Below, in pieces: positions 11,154 to 21,699 of a DNA stretch of 64,000 nt. Origin of the DNA: Anthonomus grandis grandis (taxonomy: Eukaryota > Arthropoda > Insecta > Coleoptera > Curculionidae); contig NC_065567.1 in the NCBI RefSeq assembly GCF_022605725.1, positions 39,225,127 to 39,289,126 on the forward strand. Reading direction: 5' to 3'. Made by a program: the position numbers and the translations under genes. The first letter of the stretch is position 1. Each line of letters opens with the position of its first letter. Under the pieces are notes generated by a model. The model ran no database searches and was not told where the DNA came from. It was given only the letters and a program-made list of their open reading frames with translations.

Positions 11154-12384
11154 TAAGAAGGTTGTGGCAGAGATTTGAAGAGACTGGTGATCTGAGAGAA
11201 AGTCATACAAATCCAACAAGAGCAACTGAACCTATACATGATAGGTTTATCCGCCTTTAAGCATGACATTGGTGTCCTTGCTTAAACAATAAGGAATAGG
11301 TGATAAGAAAACAATTTTTGTGCCAGACGTCCCATTAGAGGTCCAGTACTATCCCGTGGAGATCGCTTAAGAAAATTAGGATGGATCGAAGAACGTCAAA
11401 ATTGGCAAGAGCGTGAATGGCCATGAATTCTTTCTAGCGATAAACCAAGGTTTGATTTACATTCTGATTTAAGAAAACTAATGGTGTGATGAACATTCGG
11501 CAACGCGTCTCACTAACCATTCAAGAAGTTGATAGGTACCAAGATGGAACTTTGATGGTTTCGGACTAATCTGGTTTCTATTTAAGAGTTTGTAACAGCA
11601 AACGAATATAGGGATCAAATTTGAAACCCATTGTGCATCCATGCGCTATAGAATTTAATAAAAATGCTCTATTTATGCACGGATGTAGAATCTCCTGGTT
11701 TAAATTCTACCAAGCACATGTTGAAAAGAAGTGCCTTTAGATCAAGGAATATAGTTTCAGACTAGGGAAGAGGTGCTAAACTGTATATATGTTGCAATAT
11801 ATTATATGCAATTATATTTAAGCCATTGCTCAATGGCTTCACATTGAGCAAATCGACATTGACAATTTAATTAGCAGCATGCCAAACAGATGTCAAGCTA
11901 TTTTTAACAATAGGAATGGTCAAACTGTCTAATAATCAGTACTTTTCTTTTCTATACACATTTCTTTTAAATTTAGTTGTATGGAATTTTCGATATTTTA
12001 ATTTTTAAAACTATTATTCATTATTAATCTTCTTTTTCGTTTTTGTGTTTTTGACAAATTATGTTCAGCAGTTTTTCAAAAATTAATTCAGATGTGCTTA
12101 GAACATTGAAAGGCTAGAATTAGTAAATATCAACTTTGTTTGAGTCGAACAGGTGCACAGGGGGCAAGAAGGGTATTTTGTTTACATACATCTTTGCCGA
12201 TTCTTTGTTGTCAAGTCTACACAAATTTCCAACGGTGGAAATTTTCAGCTATATATTAACAACCATTATAAGGTTAACTTAACTTATTTGTGTTGTATTT
12301 TACAAAACAATTTAAAAAGTATAAATAGAATTAACCTATTTTAAGAATAAATATAATATTCTGTAGCAAAAAAAACAAAATTAT

Positions 12385-12480
12385 CATCCGTCATGCCCCA
12401 CCGGGGGTTACCAGAGCCCAACGGCCTTAGAGAAACTGATAAGGCTCTCTGGTCTGAAGGAGTTAAAGTCGTATATTCGG
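12385..12480 (-). repeat. 3'-terminal LINE fragment, inverted copy of the 15.5-kb element
   Basis: The segment matches 15535-15625 in reverse complement. Shared words include CATGCCCCACCGGGGGTTACC and the block around TCAGACCAGAGAGCC. It is the last hundred bases of the RNase-H-bearing LINE described at 15085, here on the minus strand. Confidence 0.6.
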
Positions 12481-12553
12481 GATTTGTGTATTTTTTCATT
12501 TTTGGTTTAAAAAGGAAAAAGGTTACATTTTAGTGTTTTTTTAAATTGCTAGG

Positions 12554-12621
12554 ATGGCAAAAACTTGTGTCGTTTGTGCCGCATCATGATAAAAAGGCGA
12601 TTCAAGCCGATCTTTTCACAA
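12554..12621 (+). pseudogene. THAP-like first exon with two in-frame stops
   Basis: ATG at 12554 opens MAKTCVVCAAS, then two consecutive stops (TGA TAA), then KGDSSRSFHK, ending at a consensus donor GTAAGT (12622-12627). The C-x2-C pair, followed by SRSFHK at that distance, is the start of a THAP zinc-finger domain, in which an early intron after this point is common. THAP proteins bind DNA and are found both as host factors and in P-element transposases. The double stop means this copy cannot work as written, unless it is a sequencing error. The end phase (two bases left over) fits the exon at 13323. Confidence 0.5.
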
Positions 12622-13322
12622 GTAAGTACCGATACTTTCATAACATCACATCATGGGGCTACCATCATCATAAACGTAGAATAGGGAATCTTATAGAAAT
12701 AAACCTAATAAAAACTTGAATGTGAAAGTGCGTGAAATACAAAAATCTTTATATTTTTAAATCTAAATATTTTTTTGAAAATATTCATCTATTAATAGGC
12801 TATAAAAAATATAAAACTAGAGTTTTGTCCATGGTTTTATTAACAGGATTTTATGTTTTTTTTGTTGTTTTGGCGAAAAAAGGCATAATATAAAAAAGAC
12901 ATCTATATATAGCTATGTTTTTTTAATATAGAAAGTAGGTAGACAGATGAAATTACTAATTTTTTATCGCCTTTAAAGAATTTTTAAATCTATTTAGATA
13001 TTGATATCTATGTATAAAGTTAATTTTGTCTTTCCCTAAAATTTGCTTGATTATTTTTTTTTTGTTTTACTTTAATGCAACTTACAATAATATATCTAAA
13101 TACAAATAAAAGTTTTATGCCATGTATGACAGTTCTTATTCAAAAGTGATCATCATTAGTTCTTTATTTAAAAGTGATATAGTACTTTATTGTGGTATAT
13201 TTGTTTAATGCATTTAATATATACGATATTTTAAAGATTTTTTATAATAACATACATTTTATTGATCAATTGGAATATCATAATACACTATTTTTATTTT
13301 TTCTTCTCATATTTGTTTTTAG

Positions 13323-13394
13323 ACTTAGAGATGTAGAGGTATGCTTGGAGAAAGATATTAATTTAATAATATTAATATCACCACCACACAAAAA
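13323..13394 (+). CDS. Putative internal exon, protein unknown
   Basis: A long pyrimidine run ending TTTTTAG (13308-13322) precedes it and a consensus donor GTAAGT (13395-13400) follows. The 72-nt interval is open as LRDVEVCLEKDINLIILISP plus PHK, entering with one base and leaving with two. That phase connects to both the THAP-like exon upstream and the exon at 13490. I recognise no domain. An alternative is chance splice-like signals in AT-rich DNA, so confidence is modest. Confidence 0.3.
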
Positions 13395-13489
13395 GTAAGT
13401 TTTTTTTATATAAGTTCATATATAATTATTTAAAAAATTGACACATTTTAAATTTTGGTAATACTATATTTTTATGTACATTGTTCTAG

Positions 13490-13643
13490 AGTAAACTCAA
13501 AACGATATCCTGGGGACCTAAGCACTGATGATTTCACCGTTTCAATATGTACAAACTGTATATGTACAAACCATGTAGCAACTTCATTTTTTATAATATT
13601 TAATAATAATAAATCCTATATTATAATATATATAAATCCCTAA
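13490..13643 (+). CDS. Putative terminal exon, protein unknown
   Basis: The acceptor TTGTTCTAG ends at 13489. In the phase left by the preceding exon it reads KVNSKRYPGDLSTDDFTVSI (residues joined at the junction), then two CTNC/CTNH-like cysteine pairs, and stops with TAA at 13641-13643. A polyadenylation signal AATAAA follows at 13706-13711. The last 20 residues are low-complexity Ile/Asn/Tyr and may be read-through into non-coding DNA. Function is unrecognised. Confidence 0.3.
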
Positions 13644-13711
13644 TTTATAAGTTTCATTACATATTTTATTTGACTTGTAAAAGTACTTGTCTGTATATTA
13701 CTACTAATAAA

Positions 13712-14929
13712 CTATTTAATCTAATCTAATGTACATAGTCTTTATTCTTAGGGTGGCTTTATTTTTTAGTATAAATTAATATAATATAATTGATATTAGG
13801 TATTATATAGGTCAGTGTTAAATGTCTCAAAACCATTGTACAGGCTAAAAACCCATAATAAAAATCTTATAACCTGTAAAAAACCTGTAACTCCTTCACA
13901 ATTTGAACATCCTTGTAGTTTTAACTCTTTCCGCTGTAGCAATACTGTCCCTTTGAAAAAGTCAGCACGATAGAAGTATATATTATGTGATATTAAATAA
14001 GTGATGTAAAACTAAGTTTTGTTCAATAGAATAAAATTTTGCAAAATGTTAAACATTTGTGTCTTAAAACATGATTTATTAAGAAATCTATAATAAAAAT
14101 ATTTAATTTCCATAAAAATGCTTTTTATTAGAACCTTCCTCTAATGCAGTCCGTTAAAAAAACATATAAATAGCTCTTAAATGGTAATATTACTTATACT
14201 CAAACTCTGTAATAATTAATAAATATTTATCATGTAAATATTTGTTGACGACGTCACTGGTAGAGAGTGCTTGTATCGGTGGCATCAACAATGCGATCGA
14301 GCGGCGTTGCGGTCCCATTACCGTTTTCTCTAATATACTTTATTTACATTTATTTAACATCGTATATTGAATTCGATATAGAGTATCTTATCATATTTTA
14401 TTTAAAAAAATGCTTGATATTTTATTAAAAGGCAGCAGTAGTCATTGCATCAGAGATGTTGCAAGCAAACAAACCTGCCCATAGTTCCACGGCATGCTAC
14501 TAGCCTTTAGCTACACGGCTTCTAGCCTTTCAGTGTTCTAAGAAGGCATTTAATACATTTGTTTTTAAGACCTTCGTGATGTGTGTATGTATAAATGGAA
14601 GAAATTATACTAACCATTTTCTCAGAGATACTGACTAGGTTCTTGAAGGTTCTTGAAAAATTAAAACTCATAAGCTACACTATCGCAAAAAAAAATTAAT
14701 TTGAATTTTTATTAGTTACACGCTTAACCTATAATCAGACCTAAAATAATTAATACTTTAAAAAACTAGAAATTTACGTAATGTGAATTATTATTTAATT
14801 TATTCACATACATATTGTAACGTAATTTAGGAACACGCTTCTTTCTGGAACAAACTTATTTCAGGAATACATGCATTTATGTAAGGAGCAGATACTTTTT
14901 ATTGACAATGTTAAATTACCAGCTATTGA
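13712..14929. other. AT-rich non-coding stretch
   Basis: No gene is supported. A short GC-rich patch occurs at 14247-14320. A segment near 14735-14820 (ATCAGACCTAAAATA, then a TTTATTCACATA word) is repeated at 14980-15050, next to the decayed hammerhead motif. Confidence 0.4.
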
Positions 14930-14990
14930 CTGTCGATTAATTGTTTCCAAGGTAAACCTTGGTAACATATAAAAGCATCATCAGACCTAA
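14930..14990 (-). ncRNA. Decayed hammerhead-ribozyme-like motif
   Basis: On the minus strand, CTGATGA (14978-14984) is followed by a lengthened stem II region containing CCAAGG/CCTTGG. Then comes GGAAAC and a run ending TCGACAG, the same order as the intact motifs elsewhere. The GAAAC box and stem III are eroded and the loop is expanded, so activity is unlikely. It probably derives from a Penelope-like element end. Confidence 0.35.
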
Positions 14991-15084
14991 AATATCATAC
15001 TTTTAAAAAATTGAAAATTGTTATCTAATTTATTCACATATACTAAAGGTAGATAATTTTTAATGTTGTACTGCAGCATTTCCA

Positions 15085-15625
15085 ACAAGCACATAAAACA
15101 TAGGGTAAAGGGTAGTAAGGCCATGCTGGTAATGAGGTAGGGGACTCTCTTGCCAGAAAGTGCCGATGGGGCCGGAACCCATGATTGGTATTGCCAAATG
15201 CGTAGCGGTCGCGTCAATGAAGGTTCTGCTGGGTAAGTGGACCCACCAAAGATAGACTGAGTCCCCTGGTATGAGACAGACCAAGACGCACATAGGTGGG
15301 CCCTCTGTCTGACTCACCAAAAATCTCCTACGCCTAAAAATGCGCGAAACTTGGCTAGTGCCAGGTCTTTTAACTGTACACTGGCACTTAAGAAGCCATC
15401 TCTATACCATCGGCATTGCAGACAACCCGAAATGACGGTGGTGCTGGGAGGGGGATGAAACCATAGACGACGTAGTCGGGGAGTGCCCAGCACTCACGCG
15501 CGCCAGGTTCTTGGATAACACATACAGTGCACCGAGCGATTTTAAGTCCTTCAGACCAGAGAGCCTTATAGGTTTTTAGGGCCACTGGTAACCCCCGGTG
15601 GGGCATGACGGGTCCATCAGAAGAC
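15085..15625 (+). pseudogene. LINE 3' end: RNase H tail and zinc-knuckle of a non-LTR pol
   Basis: Plus-strand frames give GHAGNEVGDSLARK (15121-15162), the C-terminal RNase H motif. Next are GPEPMIGIAKCVAVASMKVL (15171-15230), LLTVHWHLRSHLYTIGIADN (about 15367-15420), and then a CRCC...C block, GDETIDDVVGECPAL, which is the terminal zinc-knuckle seen in I/LOA/R1-like LINEs. Several stops and two or more frame changes make it non-functional. The 94- and 86-codon frames on the opposite strand are antisense shadows. Related fragments are at 12385, 36530 and 51925. Confidence 0.75.
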
Positions 15626-15674
15626 CTTAATGCCCAACTGCCTCTTACATCCCACTGTTTGTCAAATTTCAACA

Positions 15675-15727
15675 GCAGCTAATAAATTTTTCAATAAATT
15701 TTTCAATAAATTTCAATAAATTTTTGA
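15675..15727 (+). repeat. Short tandem tail of the LINE
   Basis: Imperfect repeats of an AATAAATTTTTC-like unit follow the LINE end directly. Simple repeat tails of this kind are normal at the 3' end of some non-LTR clades and mark the insertion end. Confidence 0.6.
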
Positions 15728-16145
15728 AACCAATATCGTTACAATCAGTTTGCAAAAATCAACGAACCCATTTGATCATTGCAATTTCTCATTTCTTTTT
15801 CACGTTTGGACCAGTCAATTAGCCGTGAACAACATTCGATCTCATGTAACACTGCAGGAAGAGAGTTATCGCCGTGTGAGTACACGGCGACAGGACCATT
15901 CAGGTCATATCAGGACCGAGAGGTCACAAGACTAAGACTATCATTTATGGCAATAACTTTAGGCTAGTCTATGGTAATGTGGTTCATTTTTCCAAAAATT
16001 GTTTTTTCACACATATGTGACATAACCCAAGAATATTTTTGTAAATACGTTGATTACTGTCTATTTCAACATAACCATAGCCTTGATACTTACTTTGACT
16101 TGAAATTATCTTTAAAGAATTAGAATTATTAAAAACGTAAAGAGT

Positions 16146-16310
<165 letters not shown>

Positions 16311-16615
16311 TCGTAAGCCCAAAACACTTTACCTAAATCTAGAACATTTAAATATCGAACCCCGTGTGAGCAGGGATTCATTCGATTCATTCCAGATCCT
16401 TAATCCTATCCTGAAACCTATCTAATGTCTAATGGAAATTTATATGCAAAATGTAATAAATCGTACTTTAAAACATAAATTAATTAGGATAAATATTTCT
16501 TCTTATATTAATTATTTATATCTACTTTTAATAAAAAAATAAATATATGTATAATAAAAAATATACTCGAAAATATTTCGGAAAATGATTCGGAAATTAA
16601 TATTTGGTTTCTTCA

Positions 16616-16990
16616 TCAGATTCGGAAAAAGAAGTTCTTTTTCTTTGCCTGGCCATTTCTTCCTTCCACATTAACTATTTCATCATTTAAAGGCCTATTG
16701 TAAAAGGGTTCACTATTTAAGGTTTCATTTAAGGTTTCATGATTTAGAGCTGGATGAATAACGTAAGCTTTTGTAAACCCGCTATTGATATTATAAGCCG
16801 TAAACCCTTTCGTGAAGGCATCAGCCACAAGTTCTGCAAAATCGTTAATAGTTATATCATGGTTTTAGGAGGATTAGTTATTTCGGCTGCATGCATCGGA
16901 AGGCAGCCTAAAATTTGTGGCTTCAATGCGGGGAAAATGTCAGCAAAATTATGCTTTTTTCCTTCCGATCCAAACTGTTTTATCATATTC
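16616..16990 (-). pseudogene. Pogo-type (DDE_1) transposase C-terminal remnant
   Basis: Minus-strand reading gives HDITINDFAELVADAFTKGF, TAYNINSGFTKAYVIHPALN. It follows the pattern of the pogo/Tigger C-terminus, in which an ITIYDV-like segment is followed by F...F...NI.SGF...GI.P.N. A run before it (KTVWIGRKKA) is preceded by stops. No catalytic residues are present in this fragment. The assignment rests on a spaced pattern, not a long match, so it is moderate only. Confidence 0.4.
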
Positions 16991-17274
16991 ACTTAACCCC
17001 AATATTCTATCGTATACTTTTAACATTAACATTGTGCGTAATGAATAGACATTACCTCCGATGAATAGATGAATAGGCATCCTGTTATCCAATCATCATC
17101 AGTCAACAGATCATAATTTCCAAATAATTAATGTATATGTTACAAGTTTTTCCTGCTCAAATTTTCAAAATCATGAAGTTATCATAACATCAGTGTATAA
17201 AAACATTACCACTGATCTGCTGTACAAAAGATAATAAAGGCCCTAGTATGATTTCCTACGAATCATTCTAAGAA

Positions 17275-17480
17275 TATAAACTTTACATTATACTAATTCC
17301 AATATTTTCTTCAAAGTACTTTGTTTGTGAAAAGAACACCAACATCTCGTAATATTTTGATATTTCCAACTATTTCTTCTTCAGCAAAGCTTTAAGTTGA
17401 TATTTGTTTCAATAGCAACTTTTAATATGCATCATAAATTACATTAAGATCCGGGCTTTTCAAGGTGTATTAATAGCTCT
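17275..17480 (-). pseudogene. Tc1/mariner-like transposase fragment, copy of 35100-35330
   Basis: The minus-strand text contains KSPDLNVIYDAY, the family SPDLNPIENLW block in eroded form. The whole stretch is a diverged direct repeat of 35100-35330. Shared words include ACTTTACATT, CAGCTTTAAGTT (or CAAAGCTTTAAGTTG) and TTACATTAAGATC. No flanking TIRs were found. Confidence 0.5.
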
Positions 17481-17489
17481 CGAATAGTT

Positions 17490-18035
17490 GTAAAGTAGGG
17501 TTATTGTGATGGTAAATTTGAAATGTACTCTTTATCCCAAACTTCTCAGCAGTTTGATTTAATATATCCAGATAGACATGCATTTTGACCCATAGTACTA
17601 TAAATAAAATATAAATATCATAATAGCTCTTTTCAAACAGCCGTCCCCTCCTAGCCAGCCTAAACGAAACACATTTAAAATACTTATACTAACGTTTTTG
17701 GTTTATTAGCTTTTTATCCATTGTATTTTTCTAGCCAGTCTGCTGCTTAACTTTTCTAATTTGGATGCTTACGATTAAGAATTTTCATAAAAATCAAAGT
17801 AATTTACGGTTTCATGAAAAACCTTTATAGATAACTAAAGTTTGTAATAAAGGTTTTTTGGATTCATTTTTGTGGTAGGTTGCTACTTGTAACAACAGTT
17901 ATTTGACATAACGCTGATCATCCTACCGGCTTTTTCAAAGCTGCTTAGAGCAAACCTTTTTCAGACTACACTCTGTAATTTGAAACTCCTCCTGAAACAG
18001 ACATAGATAGAGCGATCAAAATTCAATATACATAT
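17490..18035. other. AT-rich non-coding stretch
   Basis: No gene or repeat boundary is seen between the Tc1-like fragment and the gypsy LTR. Confidence 0.4.
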
Positions 18036-18332
18036 TGTGCCGTTTTTATCGTTCATTCAGGGGTGACTTAAAACATTCGATGCACAAAAATAGTAAACTA
18101 TTTCTAAAAATAATACTAGAAATAATTGTTTACACTGTATTTGTTTATTACTATTTATATCTATTTAAAAGTCGCTGCAATCTTCCAACTTAAACTTGCC
18201 TCATAGCTGCGCGGGCTCCTTAGATACTCGCCAGACCATGGTTTCGAAAGCTCGCGTGACCGCTTGCGTCACTGCGATAATTCTGGAATGTGAAGAACAG
18301 CTAATATTCGCGACGTTGCCAATTTTGTTATA
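18036..18332 (-). repeat. 3' LTR of the second gypsy copy
   Basis: On the minus strand it starts TATAACAAAATTGGC next to the polypurine tract and ends AAAACGGCACA, aligning tip to tip with the LTR at 1614-1985. The start base pair is mutated (TA for TG). It is 297 bp long, about 75 shorter than the other LTR, so it has internal deletions. The 103-codon plus-strand frame at 18196-18507 spans this LTR and the adjoining spacer and is spurious. Confidence 0.7.
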
Positions 18333-20750
18333 CTGCCCCTCCCTAAGCTCATTTCATTCCGAAATTATCTCAAAGATAATGGATGTCGGTATTAGCATAA
18401 GGTATTTCTCTTGCAACATGATCTCTCATAGAAATAACAAACCACGCTTGTCTCCAGAGAACGACGTTGAGGAGTATAACAGCACACGAGAACTTGGACT
18501 TCTGTAAACCTGAAGACCACCTCCAACATACAGCGAGTCATCCTCCAGTCAAAGTTATCGAGTCCTCATATGAAGTGCTAGGCCTCTCAGATCCTCGGCA
18601 AGCAACTTTTTTTTAGAGAACACAAACCTCCTTGTAGGTTGGCTTCCAATGTGACGCATCTTTAGTAACCAGGTAGAAATCTATTAATCGTCTCTTCATC
18701 GGTTATCTTGAGTGCTTGCCCGACTCTGGGGTTAAATCGATGCAGCTCTTGAATTTTTTCGAATTTTCTACTGAAAACCTATTCCTCTAGATATGTGTAA
18801 ATCTTTAGCTAAAAAATGTGCCAGACCATATTCTGATGGAGCAGCAAACAGGAAGATGGGCCATGAATTCATCGAATGTGAATGATTCGTGCCTTACCCC
18901 ATGGCGGCTTTTGTATTCTGTAAACATTCTTGATGACTTTCAGACTTTTTATGGCCCGTCCCAGTTGAAGTTTCGATGAAAGAGCCACCAATCGGATGAA
19001 GGACGCCGCATATGATGTCAATGACAAAGACCAAAAGTGCAGCAACGGTAACTTGGTTTGGCTTAACGACCATCTTAACTAACTTAACTATCTCAACTAA
19101 CGCTTAACTTCCATTCAAGAGACTAGTCTCTTGAATGTGCGACTAGTCTCTTAAAAATGCGCACCTGACGACGTATAACTTCAATTTTATCTACGCAGCT
19201 TACTGACATAGTCTTCCCCGGCAATATCAATTCTTGGACGGCAACCAAACCTCATATCGGCATGGGAGCGGAGCTCTATTCCCATCACTATTCGAGCCGG
19301 AGACTCTCTTATGCTTTCATGGATAGGGCCGATCGATAATCCCGTGGGAACAAATTAAGAAATCTATCTAAACGCAGTCTCTTTGGTGGCTAAATACTAC
19401 TTTGGTCAAATACCGAATAACCGAGTAATGGTTCTATTCATTCGTTCCACCATACCATCTGACTGCCGCTATAATGCAGCAGTCCTCGTTTTCCTGATTT
19501 CCAGCATCTGGTAGGTGTTCTGGAATAAGCTGGACTTACAATTTCGTCCTTTACCTGAATGTAGCTTTAAAGGTACATCAAATCGACAGATCCATTCTTT
19601 TATTAAAGCATTGGCGACAGTGGAGGCTTACTGGTTTGGTAGAGGGTATGCCTACCGCCCACTGAAGTAGTCCATCACCACCAGGACCTACCTATTTCCT
19701 GCTTCTGATGTGGAAAACAGACCGGCAACGTCAATAGTAATCCTTTCAAAGCAATTTCTCACGTTGTACTGACTTATCAAAGCCTTCTGCTTTCTCTGCT
19801 GCCTATTACTTGCCGTATTTACAACGCATTTCCTGCTCCAGTCTCGTCCGCCTTGCTATTGACCCAATAAAACTTTTTCCTTACTTTTCCCAGGGTCTCC
19901 CCTACTACAAGATGTCCTCCTGACACACCGACATGGATTTTATCTAGTAACTCTAAAATCCGACATTAAGACACAACGATTTGCCTTCTTTCCTCTTTAC
20001 CGTCGTGGTCAACCATTTTTCGCCGCAAGAGTCCATCTTCTGAAATTAGGAAATGTTAAATCCCAAAATTATTTGACATTGCGAGAATTCTCGGCAACTT
20101 CTTTCCAAGTTGCCTTCTTCGCTTCCTTTATCTAGTTTAGGACTATGAGATTCCCATTTTGCCAAGTAATAATGACGACGATGTTTTTAACAACTGATTC
20201 CATTTTTCGAGCAATTCGCCTCTGCCCCTTAATAATGCTTGTAGTCCTCTATCTTCGTACGGCAGGATTTTCTTTACGCGTCTTGCTGAATACAGGTCAA
20301 CGATCACCCCTTCGCATCGACCTTCCTGCCAGAAAGCCTAGCGCCTTCTGGATAGTATCTTTTTATGTCACCTGCTTTGCTACATTTTCGGAACTTTAAT
20401 TTTTGGTCCTGGCAGCTACGACCTTCATAAACCTCCTTAATTATCCGCTAGACCGATTCTTCAAAGCCGTCCTAGATCACAGCCGGGCACGACTATGACC
20501 CTTGTTCATGTTCTTGATAGCTTTGAACTCAATAGCCCGTTTTAGAGTAACTACTAGATTAGATGGATATTCTAGTAGTAAGTTCTCCCTTATTGCACCA
20601 TCGCGGGAATCTATTTAGAAACTTAAACTGCCAAACGTTCTATCATTCTATCCGCGACATCTCAAAAGGCCAGTTGAACCAAACATGCAATGTCAGCTTT
20701 AAATTCTTGAAAAGTGTCATCCTGCTTCTGACATCAATGTAGCAAGTGAC
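18333..20750 (-). pseudogene. Ty3/gypsy retrotransposon remnant (gag fragment, linker, integrase)
   Basis: On the minus strand, going down in coordinate, a gag-like stretch DIACLVQLAF...DVADRM lies near 20690-20650. A cysteine-poor linker with RRIARKMESV and ATWKEVAEN is at 20230-20100. A GLLRRKMVDHDGK-like segment is near 20040, and the integrase core with MDYF is at 19670. The spacer with the GATGAATTCATGGCCCAT word (18861-18878) is shared with 1242-1262 of the plus-strand copy. The RT and RNase H domains are deleted, and stops are frequent. It is the same family as the element at 1-1985. Confidence 0.75.
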
Positions 20751-20759
20751 AGAATAGTC

Positions 20760-21349
20760 GGATTAATTAAATTAGAAAAGTATGGTCTGCAAGACATCCT
20801 ATGCCCTAGAATAGACCTAATTAATCTTTGCTATGCTTTAAAAAATTTACTGCATTCTTTGAAGATCCCCAAAAGGCAATGTCATGTAATAGAATAGACT
20901 GATCATAGCAAAATAGTACATTCGGAGGCAGTCTATGCATAAACAATGTATAAATCTTCGTCTAAAAGCACGCTTGTGCCGTTTAGTTTTGCATGTAGCC
21001 GGCTTATATGGATTATGGATTAGTTCACGTTTATCATGTTAACGTAAAACTTGTTATGGCATCATAATTTCACTGGCTGATGTACTGCATTGGGTAGACA
21101 AATCCAGTGAAGACTGGCTAGCAAACAACACAGAAGTATCATCTGCATGTTGGTACATCAGGCTATTTGCAGATTTTACTTCCAGGTTATTCTCATACAA
21201 GATAAGAAGTACTTGTGAATTAAACGATTATTATTCAGTATATTAAACTAAGAACATCATTAAAAAAAGAAGATTACAAATTTTAGAAGTAAGTAACAAA
21301 ATTAAGATTAGCGTCGTTTGCAGTGTATATGTAAAAATTTCTGATTTCC
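20760..21349. other. Non-coding stretch beside the gypsy remnant
   Basis: No 5' LTR of the gypsy copy could be recognised here, and no gene is supported. Confidence 0.35.
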
Positions 21350-21369
21350 AGCACATCTAAAAGTATTTT

Positions 21370-21510
21370 TTTTTTAATTTTAAATAATAAATGATTATAT
21401 TTTCACTGAAAAACTTGCATTCTATCTCAGCCAAATTCAAGAATGTGTTGTCGCGCTATACCAACAACACGGCATCAACAACATAAGTTCTTTGAAGGTT
21501 TCAGAAGCAT
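21370..21510 (-). repeat. Transposase-tail repeat, copy of 30940-31110
   Basis: The segment with AATCAAATTCAACAATGT-like and AACATAAGTTTATTGAA-like words matches 30940-31110 with moderate divergence. On the minus strand the other copy reads as a Tc1-like C-terminal tail, so this is the same tail more eroded. The plus-strand 67-codon frame at 21492-21695 has no independent support. Confidence 0.4.
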
Positions 21511-21699
21511 TTGCACCCTTCTACTTATCATATCCCAAACGTGTACAATGGATACTTTCATTACACTTCCTTCAATACGTAAAAACTAATTTTCAATGGC
21601 CTGACCTTTCGCCCTTTGAACTTCTGTATTATGATAAATATAAGGCTAGGAATGCTTCCAATAAACTTCTAAAGAACAGATATGTAGTGATATAGAGTT

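Larger units (their letters stand above)
10440..11935 (+). pseudogene. Tc1-like transposase pseudogene, split by a Harbinger-like insertion
   Basis: The helix-turn-helix part is PRASTV (to 10490) continued by RRLWQRFEETGDLRE after the insertion (11157-11200). The join is exact once the insertion and one TAA are removed. Further blocks are ARRPIRGPVLSRGDRLRKLG (11321-11380) and NWQEREW, then a first-Asp block reading SSDKPRFDLHSD. The C-terminal LISSMPNRCQAIFNNRNGQT is at 11858-11920. Many stops and frame changes separate these blocks. Two relatives lie on the minus strand at 46010-46500 and 61930-62400. The family cuts and pastes at TA sites; this copy is inactive. Confidence 0.75.

Noticed and set aside
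10878..11260. Overlapping frames on both strands in the GC-richer region
   Set aside because: They fall mostly in the TIRs of the Harbinger-like element; only the MADF frame and the Tc1 frame 3' of it have conserved motifs.
15060..15672. Two long minus-strand frames
   Set aside because: The plus strand here carries recognisable RNase H and zinc-knuckle blocks of a LINE; the minus frames are antisense.
18196..18507. 103-codon plus-strand frame
   Set aside because: It lies across the gypsy LTR and polypurine region, and a comparable antisense frame occurs at the matching place of the other copy (1514-1735), so it is an LTR shadow.
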